Of a DNA stretch of 64,000 bases, positions 38,257-49,754 are shown in pieces (the first letter of the stretch is position 1; each line of letters begins with the position of its first letter). The DNA is from Paratinospora sagittata (taxonomy: Eukaryota > Streptophyta > Magnoliopsida > Ranunculales > Menispermaceae). A program made the translations under genes and the position numbers. The stretch is from the NCBI GenBank assembly GCA_035771175.1, contig CM069593.1, positions 17,298,908 to 17,362,907 on the forward strand, read 5' to 3'. The notes beneath the pieces are model-generated. The model saw nothing but the letters and a program-made list of their open reading frames with translations. It ran no database searches and was not told the DNA's origin.

Positions 38257-39984
38257 TTTAAATCTGGTCTTCTATTTGTATTCAAAAGTAGTTTATTCTT
38301 TCTTTTTTTGAGAAGCTTCTCAATTCATCCAGTATGTACTTGCCTCTTGCAACAAAAAAGTTCAGAATCTTCACTTGCTGGATAAAAATATAATGTTACA
38401 ATAGGAACTACACAGCTGAACAGAGTAAGGAAGTAAAGCTTTGTGATCAATTAGCATTCTGCAGTCTTATATTATGTTTTATGAAACATCATAAAGAGGG
38501 TAGGGTATGAACATTACTACTGTAAATGTCAATTAAGTTGCGTTTAGTGTATAAATTTGAATTGGGGTCGGTGCTTTAAACTTTTATAACTACATAAGGT
38601 ACAATGGTAGTGTTGCATCCTTGCTTGAAATGCACTTGTGTTCCCTTCAAAAAAACAAAATGTACTTGTGTTGCTTTATGGACTATGACCATGTAAAGAG
38701 AAATCAAAAGATAGGCGTTCATTAATACGACAATTGAAGGGTAATAATACCCAGTGAATTAGCCTCTCACTATTGCAGATTTTGGAGAAAAGGCTTTATA
38801 TACAGTTTTATCTCCACATTAATAGGTTAACTATTATGATGAACAAAAGAAAAATGGTGGGGAAATGCAATTTTCAACACTTTTGCCTATGTTGTATTAG
38901 ATGAATGTGTATGATGAAACTAACTGACTACTTTAAAAAAGATTATTTTATTTTATTTTTATGTTGTATGCAAGTAAGAGTCAAATCATAGGGTTAACAA
39001 CAACAATAACAGCAACAAAAACAAAAAAAAAAAAAAAAAAAATTGCAGCAAGCAAACAATGGATAAGCTTACCCACATTCAAAAATAAAAATGTAAATCA
39101 AAATCTTCAATGGAAATTAAAAATCTGGAAAAAATTTTAAATTACAATAATTTTCAACCAGTTGTGGGCTTGTTAAATAACATTAATTATACCATTAAGG
39201 TTAATATATTAAATGGTGAAAATTTAAAGAAAAATGTTAATTTAATTATAATAAAATGAAATTTTAAGTGTATTATATCACTACACATGTATGTCTATTG
39301 AATTATTTATTACACATTTTAAGGCATATAACACATATATTTAATTGACATGTATATATAATTATACTTAAAATTATATTTATTATAGTTAAGAGTAGCA
39401 TTTCTCAAAAGTAAATCCTTCCAACAATATAATAAGAAAAAAATCTCAAAAGAAGTTCTAAGATTCCTGAGGCCATTAAGCAGTTACTTTCTATACTTCC
39501 TCGCTTTAAGGCCCTTGTCATCTTTCCAGGACATTTTATTATATTTCCTTTTCTTACAATTAAAGTAGCAAGGGTGAGCCAAAGCACCGAATTCTTAGAT
39601 TCTCCACTCGTGGCAACCCTTTTTGTACACGTGCCAGGCATTCAGTCAGGTCCACATCAGCAAATCAACAGAAGCCATCTTGTCCATCTTTCCTTCAACC
39701 AAAACAGATTTGGAAAATACAATCTTTATTTTTTGCTTTGTTCTTTTACCAGCTCTCTCACCCACTGCTGCTGAGCCTGCTATTGCTTCCGCTTCTTCTC
39801 TCCGCAACAAACGTACATGATGTTATAATTTAAGAACCGTTACTATCGTAACGTTGACATTTATTAGGGCACACCGCGAAAATATCAAATAAATTATTCT
39901 TCTGATTCTGATTGTTCTTCTAGGTTTTGGGTTCGCTAGGGTTTTTTTTTTTTTTTTTTTTGTTCTTTCTTGATCTTTGTTGTG
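38257..39984. other. Spacer between OTU and Josephin genes
   Basis: 3' UTR of the OTU gene, AT-rich DNA with poly(A) and poly(T) runs, and the leader of the next gene. No exon supported on either strand. Confidence 0.5.
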
Positions 39985-42900
39985 ATGGATTGTCCGAGCA
40001 ATGGAGGAATGTTGTACCATGAGGTTCAGGAGTCGAAGCTGTGTGCCGTGCATTGCGTGAACACAGTGTTGCAGGGGCCGTTCTTCTCCGAGTTCGATTT
40101 GGCAGCTCTCGCCTCCGATCTCGATAGGAGGGAGCGTCAGATGATGCTCGAGGGCAGTGGCAACGTTGCTGTTGCTGGTAATTTTCTCCGGTTTGAGTCC
40201 GAGGAGTCTCATAATGTCTCTATGGATGGAGATTTCAGTATCCAGGTCAGCAATTCGAAAATGGCTTTTCTTAATTTGATTTTTTTTTTCTCTCTGTTAT
40301 TGGATGTGATGGATTTTCTCTGTTTTTTGAAATTGTATCGGAGTTTGTGAAGGTTGTTGTCGCAGATTTGGTTGTGTGTGTGTGTGTGACGACCGGGAAT
40401 ATGAGTTTGGGGCATATGTTAGCCATCTTGTCCTTCTTTGAACAATCCATGAGCTTACGACTCTTCTTGTTCAGTTGATTGAGAAGGAAGGAAAGTACTT
40501 AGCTATTCAATTTATTGGAGCTAGTTTCAAAATCTTAAAATACTTACCATTACATGCAATGGCATAAGTATTGTTGTAAGTACTTGTTTGATGTGTAATT
40601 TGTTCAATTAAGAACGACAGAGAAGAATGGGTAGGAGTAAGAAGAGAATTCTGCAATTAATTTTCCATCCCATTAATTTCAGAATTCAAGATACGTTTAT
40701 AGCTTAACTGACATAACTGAAAAGTAGAACTGAAAGTAACTGAATTAGTGCTCAACAATAGCACGACTTCACTAACATACTGGCTTGATCAAGTCACCAA
40801 CAAGCTACGCGTGTCATACCATCTCTATGCTTGACACAGCACGTCCTCCTGTCTTGCATGGCACTTCGGCAATTCTGCTGCACATATCATTCCCCCCGCC
40901 CCGCTAACTATATCCTTGTCCTCAAGGATGAAATCAGGGTACTTTGATGGTTTGTGGATGGCTAGTGCCAGTGATTGTGTTGAAGGAAATCTCAGGAACT
41001 GATTCAATGTGATTCGGCACATCATATTGATTAGTAATTTCGATTTCTTTAGGTTGGTTTGGGTCTGCAATCATAAAGAGCTCCGGACGTTGACAACGGT
41101 GCCCAAGAACAAATTTCTTGTCACAGTAAAAACATAGCCCTCTTGCTCGTTGATCTTTAGCCTCCTAACTGGTAATTTTCTTGAAGTTGGTTGTTGGGTT
41201 GTGACTTGACTTTGACTCTGGTGGAGGACCTAGGATACCTGGAGAAGTATCAGGTGTGGTATTCTGAGTTGGAAAAACCTGAGTTGCAGTGCTAGACGTC
41301 TTTTGCAGTTGATCGAGTTCTTCAATTAACCTGGCCACCCCGATCGCATCGGATAATGTTTGCGGCTGCTTCACTTTCACATCTAGCCGAATCTCGTCTT
41401 GGAGACCTGCAATAAAACAACCAATTAAAAATTTCTTGGGAAAATTATCAACACAGTGAGAGAGTTTCTCAAACTCTTCTTGGTACGCAGTAACCGCAGT
41501 CGATTGTTTGAGTCGAGTCAAGGCTTCCGAGGGGTCCTCATAATCAGTTGGCCCAAAGCGTAGTAAGACAGCCTTGGTAAATTCCGTCCAAGTGATCGGT
41601 CCTCGAAACTTTGTTAGCCACCTGTGCCATTGCAAAGCAATTCCCTCCAAGTGGAAAGAAGCTAATTGAACTTGATGATCAACAGTCACTTTTTTGAAGT
41701 CGAAATACTGCTCTACTTTGTAAGCCCATCTGGTGGGGGGTCTTTTCCGCAGTCGATTGTTTGAGTCGAGTCAAGGCTTCCGAGGGGTCCTCATAATCAG
41801 TTGGCCCAAAGCGTAGTAAGACAGCCTTGGTAAATTCCGTCCAAGTGATCGGTCCTCGAAACTTTGTTAGCCACCTGTGCCATTGCAAAGCAATTCCCTC
41901 CAAGTGGAAAGAAGCTAATTGAACTTGATGATCAACAGTTACTTTTTTGAAGTCGAAATACTGCTCTACTTTGTAAGCCCATCTGGTGGGGGGTCTTTTC
42001 CATCAAATCTTGGAAAGGACAACTTTAGATCGGAATGGTTGGGGTCGGTGGATGTAGTGGTTTGGGAGGAACGAGGTTGGTTCAACTGGTGTGGTGATTC
42101 ACCAGGAGCAAAAGGGTTGATCCCTATACCGTGGGAATTGGAACTTGAACCACTCGAAGAGATTGTAGTTCGGTTAGAATGGTTTTCATTGTGGCATTAA
42201 TCTGATCAAAGTTCGGCTCATGACGAGCCAAAATCTCTAAAACGTCATTCCGAAATTCAGCATTTGATTTTCCACGGGTTTCCATGACCGAAACGTCTCT
42301 GATTTGAGACATTCTTTTGGAACAAAGTCTTACGGACTACTCCCCTTGTTCAGCACCATGAACTCCAGAAAATAGCGTCCTTATTTGAGAACTCAATTTC
42401 TCATATAACTTGTTCTTCGTTCTCAATCAGGAAAGATTCTCCTAGAATTGTTTCTCATGATTTAAACTTTGCTTATTAGCCAAAATTCCTCCCAGATTAT
42501 TTCCATTTCAATTCTAGGCTGAAGTCACATATAAGTTGTATCTCTTGCTTGTACGGGATTTTTCTCTTTGAGCTGCTTTTTTGTAGAGGAGACTCCAGAT
42601 TTTTTAGTATGTTTTATTTCTTTTACTTTGGCTTCTACTGGTACTATTTGAGCCTCTATTTTGCTTCCTTTTCTCAATAATTTTAATTCAGTTGCACCAT
42701 TTTTAAAATCTTTTGTGTGTTTGAATGTAGGAAACTTATAGGTTCACTGTTTGATTTACCATAAAAGCCAAGCCATTAAGATGCTAAAATTTAAATTTTA
42801 ACTTTTTGCTGCCTAACTTAACTATAAATATGGATACTCTGTATAGCCTATGCCCTACCTGCAATTTTTACTCCATCGTGTGGCATCTGTTATAATCACA

Positions 42901-45595
42901 CATGTCTTAATTCTTTTTCCTTGAATGAAACCTATATAGCATTTCGACAATAAAAGCTTCACTCGATATAGTTAAGTCAGTATAACTGTGACTTTTACAC
43001 AATGATATGCATATCTATATAAGCATGGGACTGCTCCATCTTTTTTGTAAAGGAAAAAGATAGTAAAAAAAAAAAGAAAAAAAGAAAGATCTTACTCTTA
43101 AGGAAGCTGAGTTGCATGTTGCTTTTGACTGGTTTCAATAGACACACATGGTGATGTACTGAGGAAATATTAGAAAAAATTCTAAATTTATAAAATCTGC
43201 ATGGAAAATTTCATGCAATTTTTCAACTTCTGTTTCATGTGAGGGACATGTTAGCCCAACGCCATTTACGATTGATATTATGTGCGTTAGCATACAGTTG
43301 TTAAAATATTGATAACATTTTTTTTCTAATATTTTTAGTGTATTTCATATGTGACTGAATATACATTTAGTCATTTCTCTTAATTTAAACTAGGCAAAGT
43401 GCACGTACGTTGCACATGGATCAATGGACTACCTAAGTTGAAAATAATCTTAACCAAATTCAAAATTGAAGGGTTGCTGGGTTGGTTATAACTAATCTAA
43501 TTAAAAGATTCTGTTTAAAAAGCCTTTGCATTGGTAGAAAAGAAATGTTCAGCTTGGATTGCATATACAACCATAGGATTATGAACCTCACCATTAATTG
43601 TTTGCGTTGATTGAAAGAGAAGAATATCCCTCATGCATCCACTTTTTGTTGTGCGTTGCAAGTGATATTTTTCTATTTATTAACTAAAGCTTTAGTTTTA
43701 TTATTTAAAATTTAGATTTTTTAATTATATATATATAAATATTGTTATCAATCTTTTAGAATAGATATAAATGTCTTCTAATGAAATGAAATGGTAAGAA
43801 TGTCGTTATTATTGAAATTGGAATTGAGGATCAAGATTTGGAATGTGAAGAATGAAATGGAAAATTTTTAATCAGAGTAACCAACAAAGTGGGAGACATG
43901 GAAAGCTCGTGGGATCGATGGTTAAATTAATATAACACCCCTTATAAACCCATAACTAACTTTTGAGAAGATAATAAGATTATTAAAGGTAAGATTGAAA
44001 GTTCGGCGAAAGTGCACACCATGAATGCTTCAGGTATTTGTATTACGTATAGTATAGATAGATTCCAAATGTTTAAATACATATAAGTTGCCAGTTATGT
44101 TTTATCTAACTTGCCCAACAAAGACTTGACAAGTTGACATAGTATTTTTGCATTCTTATTTTAAACCAAGTGTCAAGGAAAAATAATTCATTCCTTGTAC
44201 TTCATGAATGCCGAGGAAAAAAAATATCAACATCTATATTAATGTGAAGCCTTATCCCAACTATTTAGGGCCAGTTAACGCACGTCTCATTCTACCATTT
44301 ATCTCTATTTAGGGTATATGTTTTATTAGCTTTCAAGATTCATGCTTTTGGTTTGATATTGTTTATGTTGGCTATCAACCTAACATGACCTCTCTACTTT
44401 ATTCAAGCTCAAGAATGGTGGGGCAAGCTTGGTAGCGCATGGGTAGAATTTTTTTAATTATCAGTTCGATCGTTAACTTGATTATATCTTTTCTTAGATA
44501 GCAATTCTATTACGTAAGGATGAAAGGATCGAGTAAATTGCTCATTAGTGCATGCTGGCAATTGGATGATGTTGTTTATGACATTGTGGCTTCCACGTGC
44601 TTATCCATTTGGCAGCTTAGCATTATATTTTAATTCACTTTACATATTGATAGATCAAATATAAAATAATATGGACAAAAATAATTAGGAAAGATATAAC
44701 TACTTGTAATTTAAATGTCAACTTAGCCCTTGATAGAGCAGAGTGGAAGAAGCAGATTCATGTAGCGGACCTCATATAGTTGGAACTTGGGAAGGCTTAG
44801 TTAAGTTGAGTTAAGCATATCGATAGATCACTTTTTTTTTATTTCTTTTATTTTTTGCATGCATGATAACATGTTTGTAAAATGATCATGTTTCATTCAA
44901 TGATGCCATCTCATTCTTTTTGTTGTTATATTAAGTATTTAATGTAGGATTGATTTCTTCACTTGAGTGACATGCATGATCATTTTAGAGTTTACCATAA
45001 TCTGTATAAAGAAAAGTGACCTCTCAGATGTTTGTTGATTTAATAAGCCAAGCTTCTTCTTTTTTTCCTTCTTTGTCTTATACAAACTTTTTTTTTTTGG
45101 TATCCCCCACCCCCAAACCCTCCCACCTTCACAACAAACTATACATAGTAGATGAGGTTTATTATCCCTTTTGGTTTTGCATGACATGCAATGGATAAAA
45201 TTGTCTTTTGGCTTCATTAGCATTTGATAGAAAAGACAACTTTCTATATTCTCTCTTCTTTATTTTTCTCATTTATTAGGAATATATCGTTCTTTCTTTA
45301 TTTGCTTTTCTTTTAATTCATTATTGTTTTATTGCTATTAATTTCATTTCATTTGTCAATGGATCTAAATTAAAAGCTTGTCTAGATTCTTTGTGGATAT
45401 TTTTTATTATCTATTATTGTCTAATTATGGACAGGCTGGTCTAAATCTCATGTATTTCACTAGGAAACTTAATTTCTAGATTTGCCAGAACCGTAACAGC
45501 TATTTTGATTGCATCTGAGTAATGAATGCCAACAAAGCATGCAAACGTCTACTCAACCTTTTTATAAGTGGATAATCCCTAATCTACCCCCTCCC

Positions 45596-45626
<31 letters not shown>

Positions 45627-47039
45627 AAAAAAAAAAGAAAAGAAAAGGAAAAGCATCTGAAAAGGGGAAAGAAGGTGTGTCTAGTTATAGCTGTAGCTTT
45701 ACTTCTTTATGTGGAAACATATTCTGTAATTGTCCACCGATATATCTTGTGTTTCTGAAGCCATGCATTTAGATGTTCCTCTGAAGAAGGATCAACAATT
45801 CGATAGGATGAAGGCTTTCTTCATTTGGCCTTTAACAGGCATTGGGGAGTTAGATCTGGTGTGGGATTATTTATTCTTCTGCTTTTTCCCAAGGAAAGGG
45901 GGGAGGTTTTAATGCTACATTTCATTTGAAGTTGATGGTATGGACTATGGAGCCTTTTTTCAAGTAGTATTATTATCTGTGGAGCATTTGTTTTATGTTG
46001 AATCAGGCAATTTTTGAAATATTGTAAACTATAGCTGTCAATTCAATGTCAACCAGGTGAACATCGGAATGTGGAGTTCTCGAAGACTTGTTTGAAATCA
46101 CTTGTCCTAGCACCATACAAGTGTCATATATGTTCTAGATATATATGTGCAAATTTTATAATGTTGAAAATAATCCCATCATACCATGGTCTTTTTTTAA
46201 TTCAACTGCAGAGTGTTTGCTGCTTACTTTCCATCTTCCATCAACTTCACAAGTCAGTTCTTAATGTTGAAAATAATCCCATCATACCATGGTCTTTGTT
46301 GAATTCAACTGCAGAGTGTTTGCTGCTTACTTTCCATCTTCCATCAACTTCACAAGTCAGTTCTTATTGCTTGCAGGTTTTGCAAAAGGCCCTGGAGGTG
46401 TGGGATTTGCAAGTCATTCCGCTTGATTGCCCAGTTGCAGAGCCTGCACAAATTGACCCCGAGCTGGAAAATGCATTCATCTGTCATTTACAGGACCATT
46501 GGTTCTCTATCAGAAAAGTAAATGGGGAATGGTATAACTTTGATAGTCTCTATGCTGCTCCAGAACATCTCTCCAAATTCTACCTTTCAGCCTACCTTGA
46601 CAGTCTTAAAGGCTTTGGCTGGAGCATCTTCCTGGTCCGTGGTAACTTTCCAAAGGATTGTCCAATCTCATCTGCAGATGCTTCCAATGGTTTTGGTCAG
46701 TGGTTATCACCAGACGATGCTCAGAGGATCACTAAATCTTGCAATTCAACTCAGCCTCTCCCTCAGAGTGCTAACTCATCTGACCCAAACCCTAATCCCT
46801 TTCAACCTTTTGCGGAAGATGAAAACCTCTCCGACATGGAGGATGAGGACTTGAAGGCTGCAATTGCTGCCAGCTTGCTAGATTCCATTCCTGCCAATGT
46901 CACAACCGGCAATTGTAACGAGCAAACTACTAATCATGAGGGTTCTCAGGTCACCAATGCCGAACCCAAGATTTCTTCTTCTTCTTCTTACCCCTCCGGT
47001 GCAGCAACTGAGATTCCCAAGGATAAAAAGGAAGAATGA
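39985..47039 (+). CDS. Ataxin-3 homologue, Josephin-domain deubiquitinase
   Basis: Exon 1 (39985-40245, 87 codons) and exon 2 (46377-47039) join in phase as ...GDFSIQ|VLQKALEVWDL, giving 307 residues. The Josephin triad is present: Cys in ESKLCAVHCVN, His in LQDHWFSIRK and Asn/Asp context in GEWYNFDS. A ubiquitin-interacting motif follows at DEDLKAAIAASLLDS, then a Ser-rich tail ending KDKKEE. Ataxin-3 proteases edit ubiquitin chains and bind the p97/CDC48 machinery. The 6131 bp intron is exceptional beside the others here and carries a gag-only retroelement, LINE debris, a homopolymer C/A tract and a 103 bp tandem repeat directly at the acceptor. Extra small exons inside it cannot be excluded, but the protein reads complete without them. 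Confidence 0.93.
40539..40572. repeat. 34 bp near-perfect hairpin
   Basis: AATACTTACCATT and CAATGGCATAAGTATT pair around ACATG with one bulged base. It sits at or near the outer edge of the Ty3-type element's LTR, so may be part of it. Confidence 0.65.
40590..42312 (-). mobile_element. Ty3-type retroelement with gag but no pol
   Basis: Minus-strand gag begins near 42312 (MSQIRDVSVMETRGKSN), runs through the gag core (HLEGIALQWHRWLTKFRGP and SDAIGVARLIEELDQLQK) and a CX2C..GHRC zinc knuckle near 41100, and reaches the protease-proximal EISFNTITGTSHPQTI. It then stops and jumps directly to a polyprotein-end-like FILEDKD and a G-rich polypurine tract at about 40891-40906. An LTR-like sequence (TGATATGTGC on the minus strand) begins at 40889. 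Protease, reverse transcriptase, RNase H and integrase are absent. A stop interrupts gag at 41165-41167. No clear second LTR was found beyond 42312; the left end is approximate. Confidence 0.8.
41494..41999. repeat. 253 bp tandem duplication inside the gag region
   Basis: 41494-41746 and 41747-41999 are almost identical and start at CCGCAGTCGATTGTTTGAG. The duplication breaks the gag frame, producing a second truncated reading piece. Confidence 0.95.
44670..44816 (+). mobile_element. RTE-type LINE 3' end in Josephin intron
   Basis: Close relative of 35910-36056: ATGGACAAAAATAATTA, then GAGCAGAGTGGAAGAAGCAG, ATTCATGTAGCGGACC and GGCTTAGTTAAGTTGAGTTA. Only the terminal part is present. Confidence 0.6.
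45593..45636. repeat. Poly(C)24 followed directly by poly(A)20
   Basis: Twenty-four C then twenty A without interruption in the intron. On the opposite strand this is T20G24. Could be partly an assembly artefact, as such tracts are hard to sequence. Confidence 0.85.
46161..46366. repeat. 103 bp tandem duplication next to the Josephin exon 2 acceptor
   Basis: Units 46161-46263 and 46264-46366 are nearly identical; the second ends ten bases before the exon at 46377. Each contains CTGCAG, so a duplicate acceptor-like site is created upstream. Confidence 0.93.
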
Positions 47040-47699
47040 GCCTTCTGAAAATGTGCAGAAGAGCAGAAAACTCAGCTGGTTAGTGGGAACTGAAGCTACT
47101 TAACTGCAGCAGTTCTTACCATGTTCATGTGCGAGAAGAAGAAGAGTGCTGGGCTTCTTTTGGGAATTCAGGATTTGTTTGTTCACCATATATATCACAG
47201 ATACCTTTCTCTACATTTTGCCCGACATTTTTTACAAGTATTTCTATCTATAAAAGCTTCATACAAGAAAATTTGCATCTTTTAGCAGTTGCCTAGTTCT
47301 CATGTCTAAATCTCTCTTAAGGTTTTGTTGCAAAGTTACTTGCCTTGCTACAGGAAGACCCACAAAATGGAACAAGGTAATTAAGACTAAGCTTTTTTTT
47401 TTTATTGATAGGTAAATGGTACTGATCAATATTGGAATCTTAATCTCAAGCATCACAGAATTAAAAGTAATAGACTTTTAATTTTTTGGGATATTGAAGC
47501 ACATTTTCTTTAACCATGAACTTGAAGCTGGATCTGTATTATTCAATATGAATGATACTACCGCTACTACTCCTACTACCACTACTATTACTACTAAAAA
47601 AAAGAAACAAGCAGAGTAAGCAATTGCCTCCAAAATTACACCAAACGATCACATTTCAAAGACCTTGCATTTGCACTACCTACTACTACCACATCTAAT
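47040..47699. other. Convergent 3' region between Josephin and GH17 genes
   Basis: Both neighbours end here; presumed 3' UTRs. Contains a short (TAC)n-like tract near 47560-47600. No gene seen. Confidence 0.5.
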
Positions 47700-48964
47700 T
47701 CACATAATCTGGTTAACCATTTTAAGCATCTCTCTCTTAATGCCCCAAAAGGACAAAAACAAGACCCAGAAACAGCTGCAAAAATATGAGATCACTACTA
47801 ATCTGAACAGTTCCTTCTGATTTCCATCTAGTGTTACTCGATCAGAACCTGATGAGAAGTCCATGTGATACTTGTGAGTCATATTCGAATACAGAATCCC
47901 CCATTTCTTCCCCTTCAACTCATTATCAAACCCTTCCTTATTTCCATTCTTATCTTCTTCTTCATCATCGAACAATTCGAATATATAAACCGCTGCAACT
48001 CCGTCTTTTCTCATTGGAGTTCCACTTCCCGATCGCAAATGCCGCACCAATCCGCTCACATACATCTCAGCATACACACGACTTATATCATCGCCGTAGT
48101 TACTACTACTCGGCCATCCAGTCTCCGTCACAACCACCGGTATACCCTCATGCCCCGCTGCATCCATTGCAGAGATCACCGCATCCACCATCATCTCAAA
48201 GAGATTCCGATACCTAAGCCCCGATGCTAAATCATCGCAGAAATTGAACGGTTGATCCTGGAACAAAGCGAAACCAATTGGGATCTCAGCGCGTGATCGA
48301 TACAGATGATAAGGATAAAGATTGATCAAGAAGGACGAGTTCGTGGCCTTCAAGAAATCAAGAAGTGGCAACAGAACTGTCTCAGTTGCCACAGATCCTT
48401 GGAACTCAGCGGCGGAAGGAGGAAAAGCAGTTGTGATCACATGAACGAAAGAGAACGTCGTTGAAACCGAGATCTTGCGAATGCCAAGCTGGTCAAGCGA
48501 TTTCTGAATGTTATGAATTGCGGGAAGGAGGAGATCAGAGATGTGAGGGGAAGAGTGAAGAACGTCTTTACCAATCGAGATGATTGAAATGTGAACTCGA
48601 GGATAGAAGGGGACGACGTAGCGGTTGAGCCACCGGAGAGCGTTGGATTGGTTTGAAGCGATTTCGGGGATTAAGGAATTTGGAATGTTGAGAAGCAGCG
48701 AAATTCCGGAGTATGAGAAGAGCCGGATGATTTCGGGATCGGGTTCGGGAAGCATCACACACTCGTCATCTTGAGGGATTGGATCGTGAAAACGACGTGT
48801 CGGCCATGAAGAACAGCTTTAGTACTGGGTGAGTGATTGGCGTATGTAACGCCAATGGCAGGAAGAGAAGAAGATCCATCAGCAATGGAAAGAGCAAAAG
48901 AGAAGAAGAGCAAGAAGAAGGAGGAGAAAAATGGGAGATTCTTGGAGTGGAATTTGAAGAACAT
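47700..48964 (-). pseudogene. Glycosyl hydrolase 17 (beta-1,3-glucanase-like), frameshifted
   Basis: Reading from ATG 48964 gives a hydrophobic signal peptide, IGVTYANHS and then VVFTIQSLKMTSV, where TGTGTGATG brings a stop. Reading resumes two bases out of frame as MLPEPDPEIIRLFSYSGISL and stays open to 47700. Removing one TG unit would keep the family frame, so this looks like a 2 bp slip or a sequence error. GH17 hallmarks are clear: SNALRWLNRYVVPFYP, VVVTETGWPSSS with the nucleophile Glu, and YIFELFD. The usual GNE around the acid/base Glu reads IGKDVL here. The C-terminus is hydrophobic, like a GPI-anchor signal. The family trims callose in cell walls. If the frameshift is real, only a signal-less product could be made. 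Confidence 0.8.
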
Positions 48965-49754
48965 TTTCTTGGAAGAGTTATATACTGAATTGAATCAATC
49001 CTGCAGTGAATGAAGTGAGCTGAAAAAAATCTTATGGTTTTTTAAAGTAGTTAAAAATGGAGGGAAACTGAGATTATTGTAAATATATAGCGCTATCATG
49101 CGCAGTTCGAATCCGAGTTTTTTTTTCGAGTGTGCGTACGTCGTACTTTAACAGTTACTAGGCCGTTGGCCGTTGGTGGGAAACCGTTAGGTACAGTTTT
49201 TATTCGAGTCATAAGTGTTTCTGGAATCGTTATGAAAGCTGCGACGTGGCGTGTTTTAAGCAACTGACAGAGATGTCTCTGTAAGACATTTCACAGAGGA
49301 CCAGTTCTTGTTCTGGTTTCTTCATCAAATGACAATAATACCCCAAATGACTGACACTAATAACGAAACTACCATTTAGAAGGAAAGACAGACGGCTCGC
49401 GTTCTGCAAAGCAGCCATGGAAGGACTTTGAGTAAGTTTGACACAAAACCACCATTTTTGTTTTTTGTTTTTTGTTTTTTATGTATATATATGCATTTTT
49501 TTTTTATGGGGTAGAAAATGTTAATAGGGAAAAGGTGGAAAAAGAGGATGAGTGGGTTTGATGACGCTTTTAGGCTGGAATCTGAATCCGCCAACCCCAC
49601 CTCGCAAAACCGACGAATTCTCACCATTTTCTTCTTTGCATATATATAAAAGCACAAAACCGCTTTTTTTCCTCAATCCCACCAACTGGTTTTCGTGATC
49701 AGATCCTCAAACGGGCAATACCCATTTCGATTTTCAATCTTTTCTTCTCTCCAG
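48965..49754. promoter_or_regulatory. Divergent intergenic region between GH17 and RTNLB
   Basis: Holds upstream sequences of both genes. No coding exon supported. A T-rich stretch at 49458-49505 and a pyrimidine-rich leader before 49755 are the only notable features. Confidence 0.45.

Noticed and set aside
47831..48230. Plus-strand frames in the GH17 region
   Set aside because: Shadow frames opposite the GH17 coding sequence, which has clear family motifs on the minus strand.
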